NCBI GenBank assembly: GCA_001515955.1
Contig: LOES01000163.1
Location: 1-38,799, forward strand
Direction of reading: 5' to 3'
DNA: 38,799 nt
DNA from: Clostridia bacterium BRH_c25
Lineage (GTDB): Bacteria > Bacillota_A > Clostridia > Lutisporales > Lutisporaceae
The notes under the pieces are model-generated. The model was not told where the DNA came from, made no database searches, and was given only the letters and a program-made list of their open reading frames with translations. Shown piece after piece: positions 17,251-25,315 of this stretch. Both the position numbers and the translations under genes were made by a program. Each line of letters opens with the position of its first letter. The stretch's first letter is position 1.

Positions 17251-18438
17251 ATGGAAAGACAAGGTTTTTGGCTCAGCGACTATAATGAAATGGCAGATGT
17301 GAAAAAACAGTTGGAAGGTATGAAAAAAATTAAAGTTTATGACACCACTCTTCGTGATGGTGAGCAGAGTATTGGTGTGAGCATCAATGCAGAGGATAAG
17401 CTTAGAATTGCCAGGAAACTGGCAGAAGCTGGCGTTGATCGAATCGAGGCAGGCTTTCCTGCCAGCAGCGAAGAGGATAAGATAGCAGTAGAAAATATAG
17501 TTAAAGAAGTTAAGGGTTCTGAAATTTGGGGTTTTGGCCGCTGCAATGTGAATGATGTGAAAATATGTGTAGAAACTGGGATAAAGCATACTGTATGTGA
17601 AATTCTTACCAGTCCCCACAAAATGAAAGCATGGGATTTGACAGAAGAAGTTGTATTGAAGCGAATTCGTGATGCTATCAGTTATGCCAAACAGGAAAAT
17701 CTATATACCGCTTTTTTTGCTGTAGACGCTACCCGCGCCAACCCGGAGTTTCTTAAAAAAGCATATCTGACAGCAGTAAAAGACTGCGGTGCTGATGAAA
17801 TTGTTCTCGTAGATACATTAGGCGTCGCTACACCGGAAGCTATGGCTTATTTGACGAAATTGGTCAAGTCATGGATTGATGTCCCTGTTGCAGTACATTG
17901 CCATAATGATTTTGGTCTCGCGGTAGCCTGTACTTTAGCGTGTTTGAAAGAAGGTGCCGATTCTGCACATGTTACTGTAAATGGTCTTGGTGAAAAGACA
18001 GGCAATGCTGATATAGCTGAGCTTGCAATAGCACTACATGGTCTTTATGGTATAGAAACCAATCTCAAACTGGATAAACTATATGATTTAAGCAAACTTG
18101 TTGAAGATATAACCAAAGTCCCGGTATCGCCTATGCGTCCGGTAGTCGGAGATATGGTCTTTACCCGTGAAAGCGGATTAGTAGTGGCGCAAATGCTGGC
18201 TTATCCTCCGTCAGTCGAAGGTTATGCACCGGAAGTAGTTGGAAGGCAAAGAGATGTCTCGTTAGGTAAAAAGAGCGGTAAAAAATCCATCGAATATGCC
18301 CTTGAGCAGGTAAACATTGAGCTGCCTAATGATATGATTGATATCCTTCTAGATGAAGTGAAAAAATTCAGCACACAGAAAAAGGGTGCTGTAAGCATGG
18401 GAGAGTTCAAGTCCATGGCTTTAAGGCTTAAGGGTTAG
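17251..18438 (+). CDS. Homocitrate/isopropylmalate synthase-like enzyme (DRE-TIM family)
   Basis: A 395-residue HMGL-like TIM-barrel enzyme. Conserved residues are Arg35 and Asp36 in DTTLRDGEQS, His216 and His218 in HCHNDFG, and the NGLGEKTGNADIAELA loop. It is as short as homocitrate synthase (NifV/AksA-type) and lacks the LeuA allosteric domain. The family condenses acetyl-CoA with a 2-oxo acid or runs a related C-C bond reaction. The frame is open from a TTG at 17227, but GAGAGGA just ahead of ATG 17251 fixes the start there. Lying last in the cluster, next to a 2-hydroxyacid dehydrogenase, it may consume a 2-oxo acid product; a plain biosynthetic role (LeuA or homocitrate) remains possible. 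Confidence 0.85.
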   Translation: MERQGFWLSDYNEMADVKKQLEGMKKIKVYDTTLRDGEQSIGVSINAEDKLRIARKLAEAGVDRIEAGFPASSEEDKIAVENIVKEVKGSEIWGFGRCNVNDVKICVETGIKHTVCEILTSPHKMKAWDLTEEVVLKRIRDAISYAKQENLYTAFFAVDATRANPEFLKKAYLTAVKDCGADEIVLVDTLGVATPEAMAYLTKLVKSWIDVPVAVHCHNDFGLAVACTLACLKEGADSAHVTVNGLGEKTGNADIAELAIALHGLYGIETNLKLDKLYDLSKLVEDITKVPVSPMRPVVGDMVFTRESGLVVAQMLAYPPSVEGYAPEVVGRQRDVSLGKKSGKKSIEYALEQVNIELPNDMIDILLDEVKKFSTQKKGAVSMGEFKSMALRLKG

Positions 18439-18511
18439 AAATCCGGTACATATATCCTTCCATGAGCATTGTATGATCAAACTTATTAATCAAATTTATA
18501 ATATTTCCAAG

Positions 18512-18548
18512 ACTCCACCTTCTTCTGTAAGGTGGAGTTCCGCTTTTC
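18512..18548 (+). terminator. Terminator of the catabolic cluster
   Basis: Perfect 10-bp arms (ACTCCACCTT at 18512-18521, AAGGTGGAGT at 18529-18538) with a 7-nt loop are followed by TCCGCTTTTC. The T-run is short, so efficiency may be moderate. Confidence 0.65.
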
Positions 18549-18616
18549 TTCAATTTCCCATACATTTTCTGGCTATGAAAATATCAGTTGTTGATATAAA
18601 ATATAATGGGTTATAT

Positions 18617-18667
18617 ATTTCGCGAAAAACATTTTACATTCTTTATTCAGATTTCGCGTAAATGTTT
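18617..18667. repeat. Pair of ATTTCGCG elements, possible operator
   Basis: ATTTCGCGAAAAACATTT (18617-18634) and ATTTCGCGTAAATGTTT (18651-18667) are direct copies starting 34 bp apart. The first includes the perfect palindrome TTTCGCGAAA. The TTCGCGAA core also occurs at 7151-7158 in the leader of the sigma-54 transcript. Confidence 0.35.
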
Positions 18668-18844
18668 CCTTAGTTGTTATTGAATTCGCACTATACCCAA
18701 TAGGAATACTGACCTGCGTTCAATATAGAATATAGATACAGGAAGGTCAAATAGTGGGAGCAGTGCGGACAGTATAAACAGCACATGTGATTCATCCATG
18801 GTAATTACGTATAAATACATAGTGGAAATTTGGAGGAGATTGCA

Positions 18845-19699
18845 ATGCACAGAGATGCCTTGAAGTACAAAATGCTGGTGACGGATATGGATTATACGCT
18901 TCTCAACAAGGAGAAGAAGGTTTCTGAAAGAAACAAAGCGGCTGTAAGGAAAGCTATTGAAAAAGGTGTACATATTGTAGTCGCAACAGGCAGGATTTAT
19001 ACTTCTGCCAGAGTATATGCAAAGCTGCTGGGAGTGAGCACACCTATAATAGCCAGTAATGGGGCTATTATAAGAGAAGCCGTCCTTAATAGTAAAGAGG
19101 ATACGGAGAGAACAATTTATAAAGACAATTTAAATGTGGAGGCAGTAAAGGAGATGATAAAGCTGTCCCGTAAATACGGGATTTTCTGTCATTTCTTTAC
19201 TGATGATACCATTTATGCTGAGAAGCTTGTAAATGTATCATTGCGTTATACGGAATGGAACAAGTATCTTGGAGAGGAAGATCAGGTACGTATAAAAATT
19301 GCTGATGATATTGAGAAAGCTATAGTGCAGGAAAAGGTGGAGATTCTAAAAGCTGTTGTAGTAGATGGAAACAGCGAAAAGATACAAAGCTTAAGAAATG
19401 ACATAATAGAGACCGGGATTGTATCGGTAAGTCAGTCCATGAAGGATAATCTGGAAGTAATGAACAAGGGGGTTACCAAGGGCAATGCCGTCAAAATGCT
19501 TGCACAGATGTATGGAATCGGCAGGGAAGAGATAATTGCCATAGGGGATAATGAAAACGACATAAGCATGATTGAATATGCGGGTCTTGGAATTGCTATG
19601 GGAAATGCGGAGGAGTCCTTGAAAAAAGTAGCGAACCATATAACAGGGGATTATCAGGAGGATGGAGTGGCAGAAGCCATAGAAAGGTTCATATTGTAA
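18845..19699 (+). CDS. HAD-superfamily (Cof-type) phosphatase
   Basis: A 284-residue Cof-like haloacid-dehalogenase hydrolase. Motif I is DMDYTLLN, with the nucleophile and acid/base aspartates; the usual Gly of DxDGT is Tyr. Motif II is ATGRIYTSA, motif III contains KGNAVKML, and motif IV is AIGDNENDISMIEYAG. The C2-type cap lies between motifs II and III. Relatives hydrolyse sugar phosphates, pyridoxal phosphate or flavin phosphates; specificity cannot be assigned. ATG 18845 is preceded by GGAGGAG six bases upstream. It stands between the catabolic cluster terminator and an EEP-family gene, with no strong functional link to either. Confidence 0.9.
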   Translation: MHRDALKYKMLVTDMDYTLLNKEKKVSERNKAAVRKAIEKGVHIVVATGRIYTSARVYAKLLGVSTPIIASNGAIIREAVLNSKEDTERTIYKDNLNVEAVKEMIKLSRKYGIFCHFFTDDTIYAEKLVNVSLRYTEWNKYLGEEDQVRIKIADDIEKAIVQEKVEILKAVVVDGNSEKIQSLRNDIIETGIVSVSQSMKDNLEVMNKGVTKGNAVKMLAQMYGIGREEIIAIGDNENDISMIEYAGLGIAMGNAEESLKKVANHITGDYQEDGVAEAIERFIL

Positions 19700-19815
19700 A
19701 ATTTGACTTTTCAAAATATTTAATTTACTGTTCTGTTGCATTATGTTAACATAAATATATACATAATGGGCGGATAAACAAAAAGTATTCATATATTTTG
19801 AAAAGGAAGAAAAAT

Positions 19816-20640
19816 ATGAAAAAACTCTTTTTCTTAGTTACTGCGATAGTATTAACAGCTGCATATATGAATTTTAGCAGTATAACCATGCCTGTTGCTT
19901 TGGAGAAAAAAATCTTGGAGGATAGGAATGCTGAGAGTATGGTTGAGGCCATGCCTGAAATAAGAGTAATGACATACAATATTCACAGGGGTATAAACAA
20001 TAACAATGAGTTGGATCTGGATGGAATAGCAGAGGCCATAAAAAATTCCGGAGCTGAGATAATAGCCCTTCAGGAGGTGGAAAGGTTTTCGGTGAGAACC
20101 AGATTTCAGGACCAGATCGGATATATTGCGGACAAGCTTTCCATGCAGTATGCTTTTGGGAAAAGCATAAACATTCTGAATGGTCAGTATGGGAATGCAA
20201 TATTAAGCATACATCCTATCGAGGAATATGAAGTGAACAAGCTGCCTTCGGAAGGAGAGCAAAGAACCCTTTTAAGAGCCGGATTGAACATATATGGGAA
20301 TAGAATATCCTTTTATAATACCCATCTGGGACTCAAAGAGAGCGAAAGAGATATGCAGATTGAAGAAATCATGAGGATAACAGGTGATGATAAGTATTTT
20401 CTGCTTGCCGGAGATTTTAATTCACGATCGGACAAGCTTGGAATAATTTCTGAAAGGCTTACGGACTCTGCAGGCTTAGGAGATAATGCAGACAAGGTAA
20501 CTTTTGAAAAGGAAGGCTTAAGTGAGCGCATAGATTATATATTTGTTTCAAAGAGCTTTGAGGTAAAGGAGTTTGATGTGGTAAAAACAGATGCATCTGA
20601 CCATTATCCGGTGGTAAGTGTAATTAAACTGCAAAATTGA
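19816..20640 (+). CDS. Exported endonuclease/exonuclease/phosphatase-family protein
   Basis: A 274-residue protein with an N-terminal hydrophobic segment (KKLFFLVTAIVLTAAYMNF) that is a signal peptide or anchor. The EEP catalytic motifs follow: MTYNIHRG with the catalytic Asn, ALQEVER (Glu), FYNTHLGL (His), LAGDFNSRSD (Asp and Asn), IDYIFVSK, and the terminal SDHYPVV. The fold covers DNases, sphingomyelinases and inositol phosphatases, so the substrate is open; the export signal favours an extracellular or membrane-surface role. AGGA eight bases before ATG 19816 supports this start over an in-frame TTG at 19798. The stop codon sits inside the terminator stem. Confidence 0.88.
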   Translation: MKKLFFLVTAIVLTAAYMNFSSITMPVALEKKILEDRNAESMVEAMPEIRVMTYNIHRGINNNNELDLDGIAEAIKNSGAEIIALQEVERFSVRTRFQDQIGYIADKLSMQYAFGKSINILNGQYGNAILSIHPIEEYEVNKLPSEGEQRTLLRAGLNIYGNRISFYNTHLGLKESERDMQIEEIMRITGDDKYFLLAGDFNSRSDKLGIISERLTDSAGLGDNADKVTFEKEGLSERIDYIFVSKSFEVKEFDVVKTDASDHYPVVSVIKLQN

Positions 20641-20660
20641 CGCAAGTCAATTTTTTTTTT
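20633..20660 (+). terminator. Strong rho-independent terminator with GCAA tetraloop
   Basis: A 9-bp stem (AAAATTGAC at 20633-20641, GTCAATTTT at 20646-20654) is closed by a GNRA-type GCAA loop, and ten T residues run from 20651 to 20660. It overlaps the stop codon of the EEP gene. Confidence 0.88.
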
Positions 20661-20670
20661 GCACATAATA
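20642..20670 (+). promoter_or_regulatory. Possible sigma-G/F promoter of the spore photoproduct lyase gene
   Basis: CATAATA at 20664-20670 matches the forespore -10 consensus (CATWNTA). GCAAG at 20642-20646, 17 bp upstream, is a partial match to the -35. Family knowledge says splB is a late forespore gene. The -35 lies inside the upstream terminator, so this is tentative. Confidence 0.35.
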
Positions 20671-20730
20671 GCAATAGTCAATTTTCTTTGGCTGATAAAT
20701 CTGATTTTCTATAAGAAAGGAGTTGTTTAT

Positions 20731-21753
20731 ATGCCCTTTATTCCCAAAAGAGTCTTGCTTGAGCAGGAGGCTCTTCAATACCCCTTGGGACAAAAGCTCT
20801 TCGAGCAGTTCAATAAAAAGGATATAGAGATAAGCATTCTAAAATCGCATAACAGAGTTACGGTTATTCCGGGCAAGACGCCACAGCAGGCTTACTCCGA
20901 AGGCAAGAACACACTTGTGGTAGGGGTAAGGCGTACATTGGATTTTGAAAGCTGCAAACCCTCTGCCCATTATCAGTTGCCTCTGGCAACGGGCTGTATG
21001 GGTATGTGCATGTACTGCTATTTGAATACACAGCTGGGGAAAAAGCCCTATATGAGAGTATATGTGAACGTGGATGAAATACTTGAAAAAGCAGCTGAGT
21101 ATATTAAAGAGCGTGAGCCGGACATTACATATTTTGAGGGGGCGGCTACCTCTGACCCAATACCGGTAGAGCCATACACAGGCTCACTTTTGCAGACTAT
21201 CAATTTTTTCGGTAAGCAGGAGTTGGGAAGGTTCAGATTTGTAACCAAATTCACCGATGTGGAAGGAATACTTGATGCGGCGCATAACGGACATACAACT
21301 GTACGGTTCAGCCTCAACTCGGCAAAGGTGATCAGGAAGTATGAGCATAGAACGGCAAGTATGGAGGAGCGTGTGGCGGCAGCGCAGAAAATTGCCGAGC
21401 ACAACTATCCTGTAGGATTTATAATTGCTCCTGTCATGCTTTGTGAGGGTTGGAAGAACGATTACAATGAATTGCTTTATGAGCTTGAAGACAAACTGGG
21501 CGAATATAGAGACAAAAGCATAAGCTTCGAGATAATTTCACACAGATTTACTGCAAGGGCAAAGAAGAATATAAATGAGATATTTCCGGAAAATGATGTA
21601 CCTATGAATGAGGAAGACAGGCGTTTCAAATATGGGCAATTCGGTTACGGCAAATATGTGTACAATAAAGAAGATCTATCTGATATGGAGGATTTCTTCA
21701 GGGTCAGAACCGCACAAATTTTTCCAAACAGCATTATTGATTATGTGATATGA
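20731..21753 (+). CDS. splB: Spore photoproduct lyase (radical SAM)
   Basis: A 340-residue radical SAM enzyme that repairs the thymine dimer 'spore photoproduct' during germination. The cluster-binding motif is C-x3-C-x2-C at Cys89, Cys93 and Cys96 (TGCMGMCMYCYLN). Other family-typical segments are FRFVTKFTDVEGIL, TTVRFSLNSAKVI and FEIISHRFTARAK. In Bacillus-type enzymes a cysteine after FEAA is the hydrogen donor (Cys141 of B. subtilis); here the site reads FEGAATSD, with Ala139. Another cysteine, Cys75, lies ahead of the cluster motif. AAAGGAG eight bases before ATG 20731 fixes the start, although the frame is open to 20659. It confirms a spore-forming host. Confidence 0.92.
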   Translation: MPFIPKRVLLEQEALQYPLGQKLFEQFNKKDIEISILKSHNRVTVIPGKTPQQAYSEGKNTLVVGVRRTLDFESCKPSAHYQLPLATGCMGMCMYCYLNTQLGKKPYMRVYVNVDEILEKAAEYIKEREPDITYFEGAATSDPIPVEPYTGSLLQTINFFGKQELGRFRFVTKFTDVEGILDAAHNGHTTVRFSLNSAKVIRKYEHRTASMEERVAAAQKIAEHNYPVGFIIAPVMLCEGWKNDYNELLYELEDKLGEYRDKSISFEIISHRFTARAKKNINEIFPENDVPMNEEDRRFKYGQFGYGKYVYNKEDLSDMEDFFRVRTAQIFPNSIIDYVI

Positions 21754-21756
21754 TAT

Positions 21757-21785
21757 TTGTTGAATTGCCATAATTATGCTATAAT
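21757..21785 (+). promoter_or_regulatory. Extended -10 promoter of the nucleotidase gene
   Basis: A perfect TATAAT at 21780-21785 is preceded by TGC, making an extended -10. TTGTTG at 21757-21762 is a partial -35 spaced by 17 bp. It begins just after the splB stop codon, about 65 nt before the nucleotidase start. Confidence 0.6.
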
Positions 21786-21850
21786 TATAGTACATGCAAA
21801 TTAACCTAAATAATGGTTAATATGCTAAAATATGATTTGGGGGTATGAAG

Positions 21851-24800
21851 ATGAAACAGGTTTCCAAAAGACTAAGCATTTTGCTTACCTTGATCATGGT
21901 CTTCTCAATGTTGTTGCCTATGGGGAATATATGGGCAGAAGACAGCGATACAGTAACGGTAACGGTCCTTGGTTCCACTGACCTGCATGGAAGAATATAT
22001 CCTTGGGAATATGCCACCGACACTGCGGATATAGATGCAGGTTTGGCAAAAATTCAAGCACTTGTAAAGCAGGAAAAAGCTGCAAATCCAAATACTATCC
22101 TTATTGACACAGGCGATACACTTCAGGATAATATGGCAGATATTTTCAACAACAACGATGTACATCCTATGATGGAAGGCTTGAACTACATGGGATATGA
22201 TACCTGGACTTTAGGTAACCATGAGTTCAACTTCGGACTTGATTTTCTGAACAAAAATGTTGCTGCTTTCAAGGGTAAGGTTTTGGCAGCAAATATATAC
22301 AAGGGAGACGGCACCAGATTTGTAGAGCCATACGCTATTTTCGAAAAAGCCGGTGTAAGAATAGCAGTTGTTGGTCTTATCACACCTCACATCCCAAGAT
22401 GGGAGGCATCTACTCCTGAGCATTTTGAAGATCTGACATTCACAGACCCGGTTGAAGAGGCTAAAAAGGTTGTTAAGGAGCTTGAAGGAAAGTATGATGT
22501 TCTGGTAGGCTCATTCCATATGGGTGACACAGCAGAATATGATAATAGTGACGGTGCGCTTCCGGTAGCTGAAGCTTGTCCTGAATTCGATGTTATATTC
22601 TGTGGTCACAAGCATGCCAAATTTGACAATATTACTTCAACATCAGGAGTAAAGCTTATAGAAGCAGGCAATTACGGCTGGGCTCTGGCAAAGGCAGATA
22701 TAAAGGTTGAGAATACGGATTCAGGCTGGACAGTAAAAGATGTTTCAACAAAGAATCTGCCAACTGATAAGATAGCTGCAGATGAAGAAATGCTTGAGCA
22801 ATTCAAGTGGGTTCATGACACTGCAAAGACAGAGGCGAACAAGGTTGTAGGTGAGATCACGGAAGACTTTGTAAGCAGAGTTGACTATCTGACCGGTACC
22901 AATAAAGTAACTACAATGGCTACAGCACAGGTTGAAGATACAGCGGTAGTGGACTTGATAAATGCTGTGCAGACTCATTATGCAAAAGCAGAGATTTCAT
23001 CAGCTGCACTTTTCAAGAATGATTCCAACCTTAGAAAAGGGGATTTCAAAAAGAAAGATGTAGCCAATATATACATGTATGAAAACACACTTATGGGTGT
23101 TAATATTACAGGCAAGAACCTGAAGGCATACATGGAGTGGTCTGCCAACTATTACAATACATATAAGGAAGGGGACCTTGCACCGGGCTTCAATGCGGAC
23201 ATAAGAGGCTACAACTATGATATGTTCTCCGGTGTGAACTACGAAATCGACATTACCAAGCCTGCCGGAAGCAGAATAGTAAATCTGACTTACAAAGGCG
23301 CACCAATAGATGATAATAAAGTATACAAGCTCGCGCTGAACAACTATAGGTTCGGAACACTGCTTTCACTGGAACTCATTAAAGCTGAAGACAAATACTA
23401 TGATTCATTTGTTGAGTTTGGTGATACAGGAAGAGTAAGAGACCTTATAGTGAAATATGTACAGGAAAACCTTAAAGGGAAGCTCGTTCCTGTAGTTGAC
23501 AACAACTGGAAGATAGTAGGCGCAAACTATGAGCATCCACTAAAAGACGAAATATTTGCAAAGGTAAAGGAAGGCAAAATATCGATACCAACATCAATGG
23601 ACGGAAGAACGTTAAATGTAAGAGCACTTAATGTAGATGATGCCGCAAAACTTGGTGAAGTTGAGGGAACATCCGTTATAAGTCTGATTACAGTAAACGA
23701 CTTCCACGGTGCTATGACAGGAAGTTCAAGTAATCCCGGCATCGCAAAGCTGGTTGCTTATTTAAAGAATGAAGAAAAAGCCAATAAAAACGGCACGCTC
23801 ATACTGTCAGCAGGGGATATGTTCCAGGGAACTGCCGATTCCAACCTTCTCTATGGCAAGTCGGTTGTAACCGCAATGAATGAAGCCGGATTTGATGCTA
23901 TGGTATTGGGAAATCATGAATTCGATTGGGGCCTTGACAAGCTGAAGGAAAGAATTGCTGAATCCAACTTCCCATACCTTGGCGCGAATTTAATTGATAA
24001 AGCTACAGGAAAAACTGCTGATTTTATAAAACCATATACCATTATTGAGAAAAATGGTATAAATGTCGGTATTATCGGTATTGTAACACCGGAAACTGCT
24101 ACAAAAACAAAGCCTGAAATGGTAGAACCTTTTGAGTTCAGGGATCCTGCAGTAGTAGTCAACGCTCTGGTACCTGAAGTGAAACAGGCCGGTGCAGATG
24201 TTATTGTTGTTCTGTCGCACCTTGGGATATATCAGGACAGCAAGACCGGTGAGATAACAGGTGAGGCTGCTGAGCTTGCTGAATCCGTTACAGGTGTAGA
24301 TGCAATAATTGCAGGGCATACCCATGTGAATGCATGTGGATTTGTCAATAATATTCCGGTTGTTTCTAATGCCTATAACGGCAGATCGGTTGGTCACGTT
24401 GACATATTTATGGATTCTGCTGCAAAGACAGTGACCAAGAGAATCCCTTATTTGGATGGAACTGTTGTAAAATCATTGGAAGATACTAAGATTACTGGTT
24501 GGTATACTTTTGTTCAGGCCAGTATCGCTCCAATTAAGAATGAAGTACTTGGTAATGCTACAGCGGATTTCCCACACAGCCCGAAGGAAACTCAGACTAC
24601 ACTCCTCGGAAACTGGGCAACTGATGTTATGAGAAAAGCAGTTGATGCAGATATAGCAATCCAGAATGGCGGCGGCTTGAGAAGAGATCTGCCGGCAGGT
24701 GTTGTAACAATGGGATTGTTGTATGAAATCATGCCTTTTGACAATACACTGTTTACTATGGATTTAACGGGCATACAGGTCAAGGCTGCAATTGAACACG

Positions 24801-25144
24801 GTATAATGTCGCCTGATTTCAACCCGGGACAGTTCTCCGGCTTAGTGGTTAAATATGATTCAACCAAGCCTGCCGGAGAGAGAATAGTTGAAATCAGCCT
24901 TGCTGATGGAACACCTTTGGAAGATGAAAAGCTCTACAAGGTAGTTACAAATGACTTCCAGGCTGATGGCGGTGACAAGTACACAATGTTTAAAGAAGGT
25001 CAGAACCGTTATAACACAAACATTCCTGTAAGAGATATGCTGGTAAATGAGATTAAAGAAAAAGAGACAATAAGTCCGGTTGACGATGGAAGACTTATAG
25101 ATATTAATCTGACCGGAATGATTATGTATCAAATAGCAGCATAA
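21851..25144 (+). CDS. Secreted two-domain nucleotidase / cyclic phosphodiesterase (YfkN-like)
   Basis: A 1097-residue exported enzyme. The signal peptide (about residues 1-30) ends in NIWA-ED. Module 1 (about 36-570) is CpdB-like: GSTDLHGR, DTGDTLQD, GNHEFNFG, FHMGD and CGHKHAK are metallophosphatase metal motifs, followed by a nucleotidase C-terminal domain. Module 2 (about 610-1080) is UshA-like: NDFHGAMT, SAGDMFQG, GNHEFDWG, SHLG, AGHTHVN, then NGGGLRRDLPAG and NDFQADGGDKYT. The combination fits a 2',3'-cyclic phosphodiesterase plus 5'-nucleotidase that scavenges nucleosides and phosphate outside the cell, as in Bacillus YfkN. No LPxTG anchor is seen. ATG 21845 is one base from GGGGG, so ATG 21851 is preferred. 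Confidence 0.9.
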   Translation: MKQVSKRLSILLTLIMVFSMLLPMGNIWAEDSDTVTVTVLGSTDLHGRIYPWEYATDTADIDAGLAKIQALVKQEKAANPNTILIDTGDTLQDNMADIFNNNDVHPMMEGLNYMGYDTWTLGNHEFNFGLDFLNKNVAAFKGKVLAANIYKGDGTRFVEPYAIFEKAGVRIAVVGLITPHIPRWEASTPEHFEDLTFTDPVEEAKKVVKELEGKYDVLVGSFHMGDTAEYDNSDGALPVAEACPEFDVIFCGHKHAKFDNITSTSGVKLIEAGNYGWALAKADIKVENTDSGWTVKDVSTKNLPTDKIAADEEMLEQFKWVHDTAKTEANKVVGEITEDFVSRVDYLTGTNKVTTMATAQVEDTAVVDLINAVQTHYAKAEISSAALFKNDSNLRKGDFKKKDVANIYMYENTLMGVNITGKNLKAYMEWSANYYNTYKEGDLAPGFNADIRGYNYDMFSGVNYEIDITKPAGSRIVNLTYKGAPIDDNKVYKLALNNYRFGTLLSLELIKAEDKYYDSFVEFGDTGRVRDLIVKYVQENLKGKLVPVVDNNWKIVGANYEHPLKDEIFAKVKEGKISIPTSMDGRTLNVRALNVDDAAKLGEVEGTSVISLITVNDFHGAMTGSSSNPGIAKLVAYLKNEEKANKNGTLILSAGDMFQGTADSNLLYGKSVVTAMNEAGFDAMVLGNHEFDWGLDKLKERIAESNFPYLGANLIDKATGKTADFIKPYTIIEKNGINVGIIGIVTPETATKTKPEMVEPFEFRDPAVVVNALVPEVKQAGADVIVVLSHLGIYQDSKTGEITGEAAELAESVTGVDAIIAGHTHVNACGFVNNIPVVSNAYNGRSVGHVDIFMDSAAKTVTKRIPYLDGTVVKSLEDTKITGWYTFVQASIAPIKNEVLGNATADFPHSPKETQTTLLGNWATDVMRKAVDADIAIQNGGGLRRDLPAGVVTMGLLYEIMPFDNTLFTMDLTGIQVKAAIEHGIMSPDFNPGQFSGLVVKYDSTKPAGERIVEISLADGTPLEDEKLYKVVTNDFQADGGDKYTMFKEGQNRYNTNIPVRDMLVNEIKEKETISPVDDGRLIDINLTGMIMYQIAA

Positions 25145-25160
25145 TCAAGTAATTCAAGAG

Positions 25161-25192
25161 TAGGGGGAGGGTGTTGAACCTTCCCCCTATTT
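25161..25192 (+). terminator. Terminator after the nucleotidase gene
   Basis: An 11-bp GC-rich stem (TAGGGGGAGGG at 25161-25171, CCTTCCCCCTA at 25179-25189, one G-U pair) with a 7-nt loop is followed by TTTATGG. Confidence 0.7.
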
Positions 25193-25315
25193 ATGGCTAT
25201 ACTGGATATATATACCTAATTACTATTATATAAAATTTATTATTTGATAAATAGAAGGAATATCAGCGATTTATGTAGAATATAGTTAAATCCAGTAGAC
25301 AAGGGGGACACAGCT

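Larger units (their letters stand above)
18439..18844. other. Intergenic region of about 400 bp after the sigma-54 cluster
   Basis: No supported gene. It contains a terminator hairpin at 18512-18548 and two copies of an ATTTCGCG element at 18617 and 18651. The strong GGAGGAG ribosome site of the next gene begins at 18832. A 62-codon open frame at 18473-18661 spans the terminator and has no ribosome site, so it is not called. Confidence 0.6.

Noticed and set aside
18473..18661. 62-codon open reading frame
   Set aside because: It has no ribosome site, runs through a terminator hairpin and resembles no protein.
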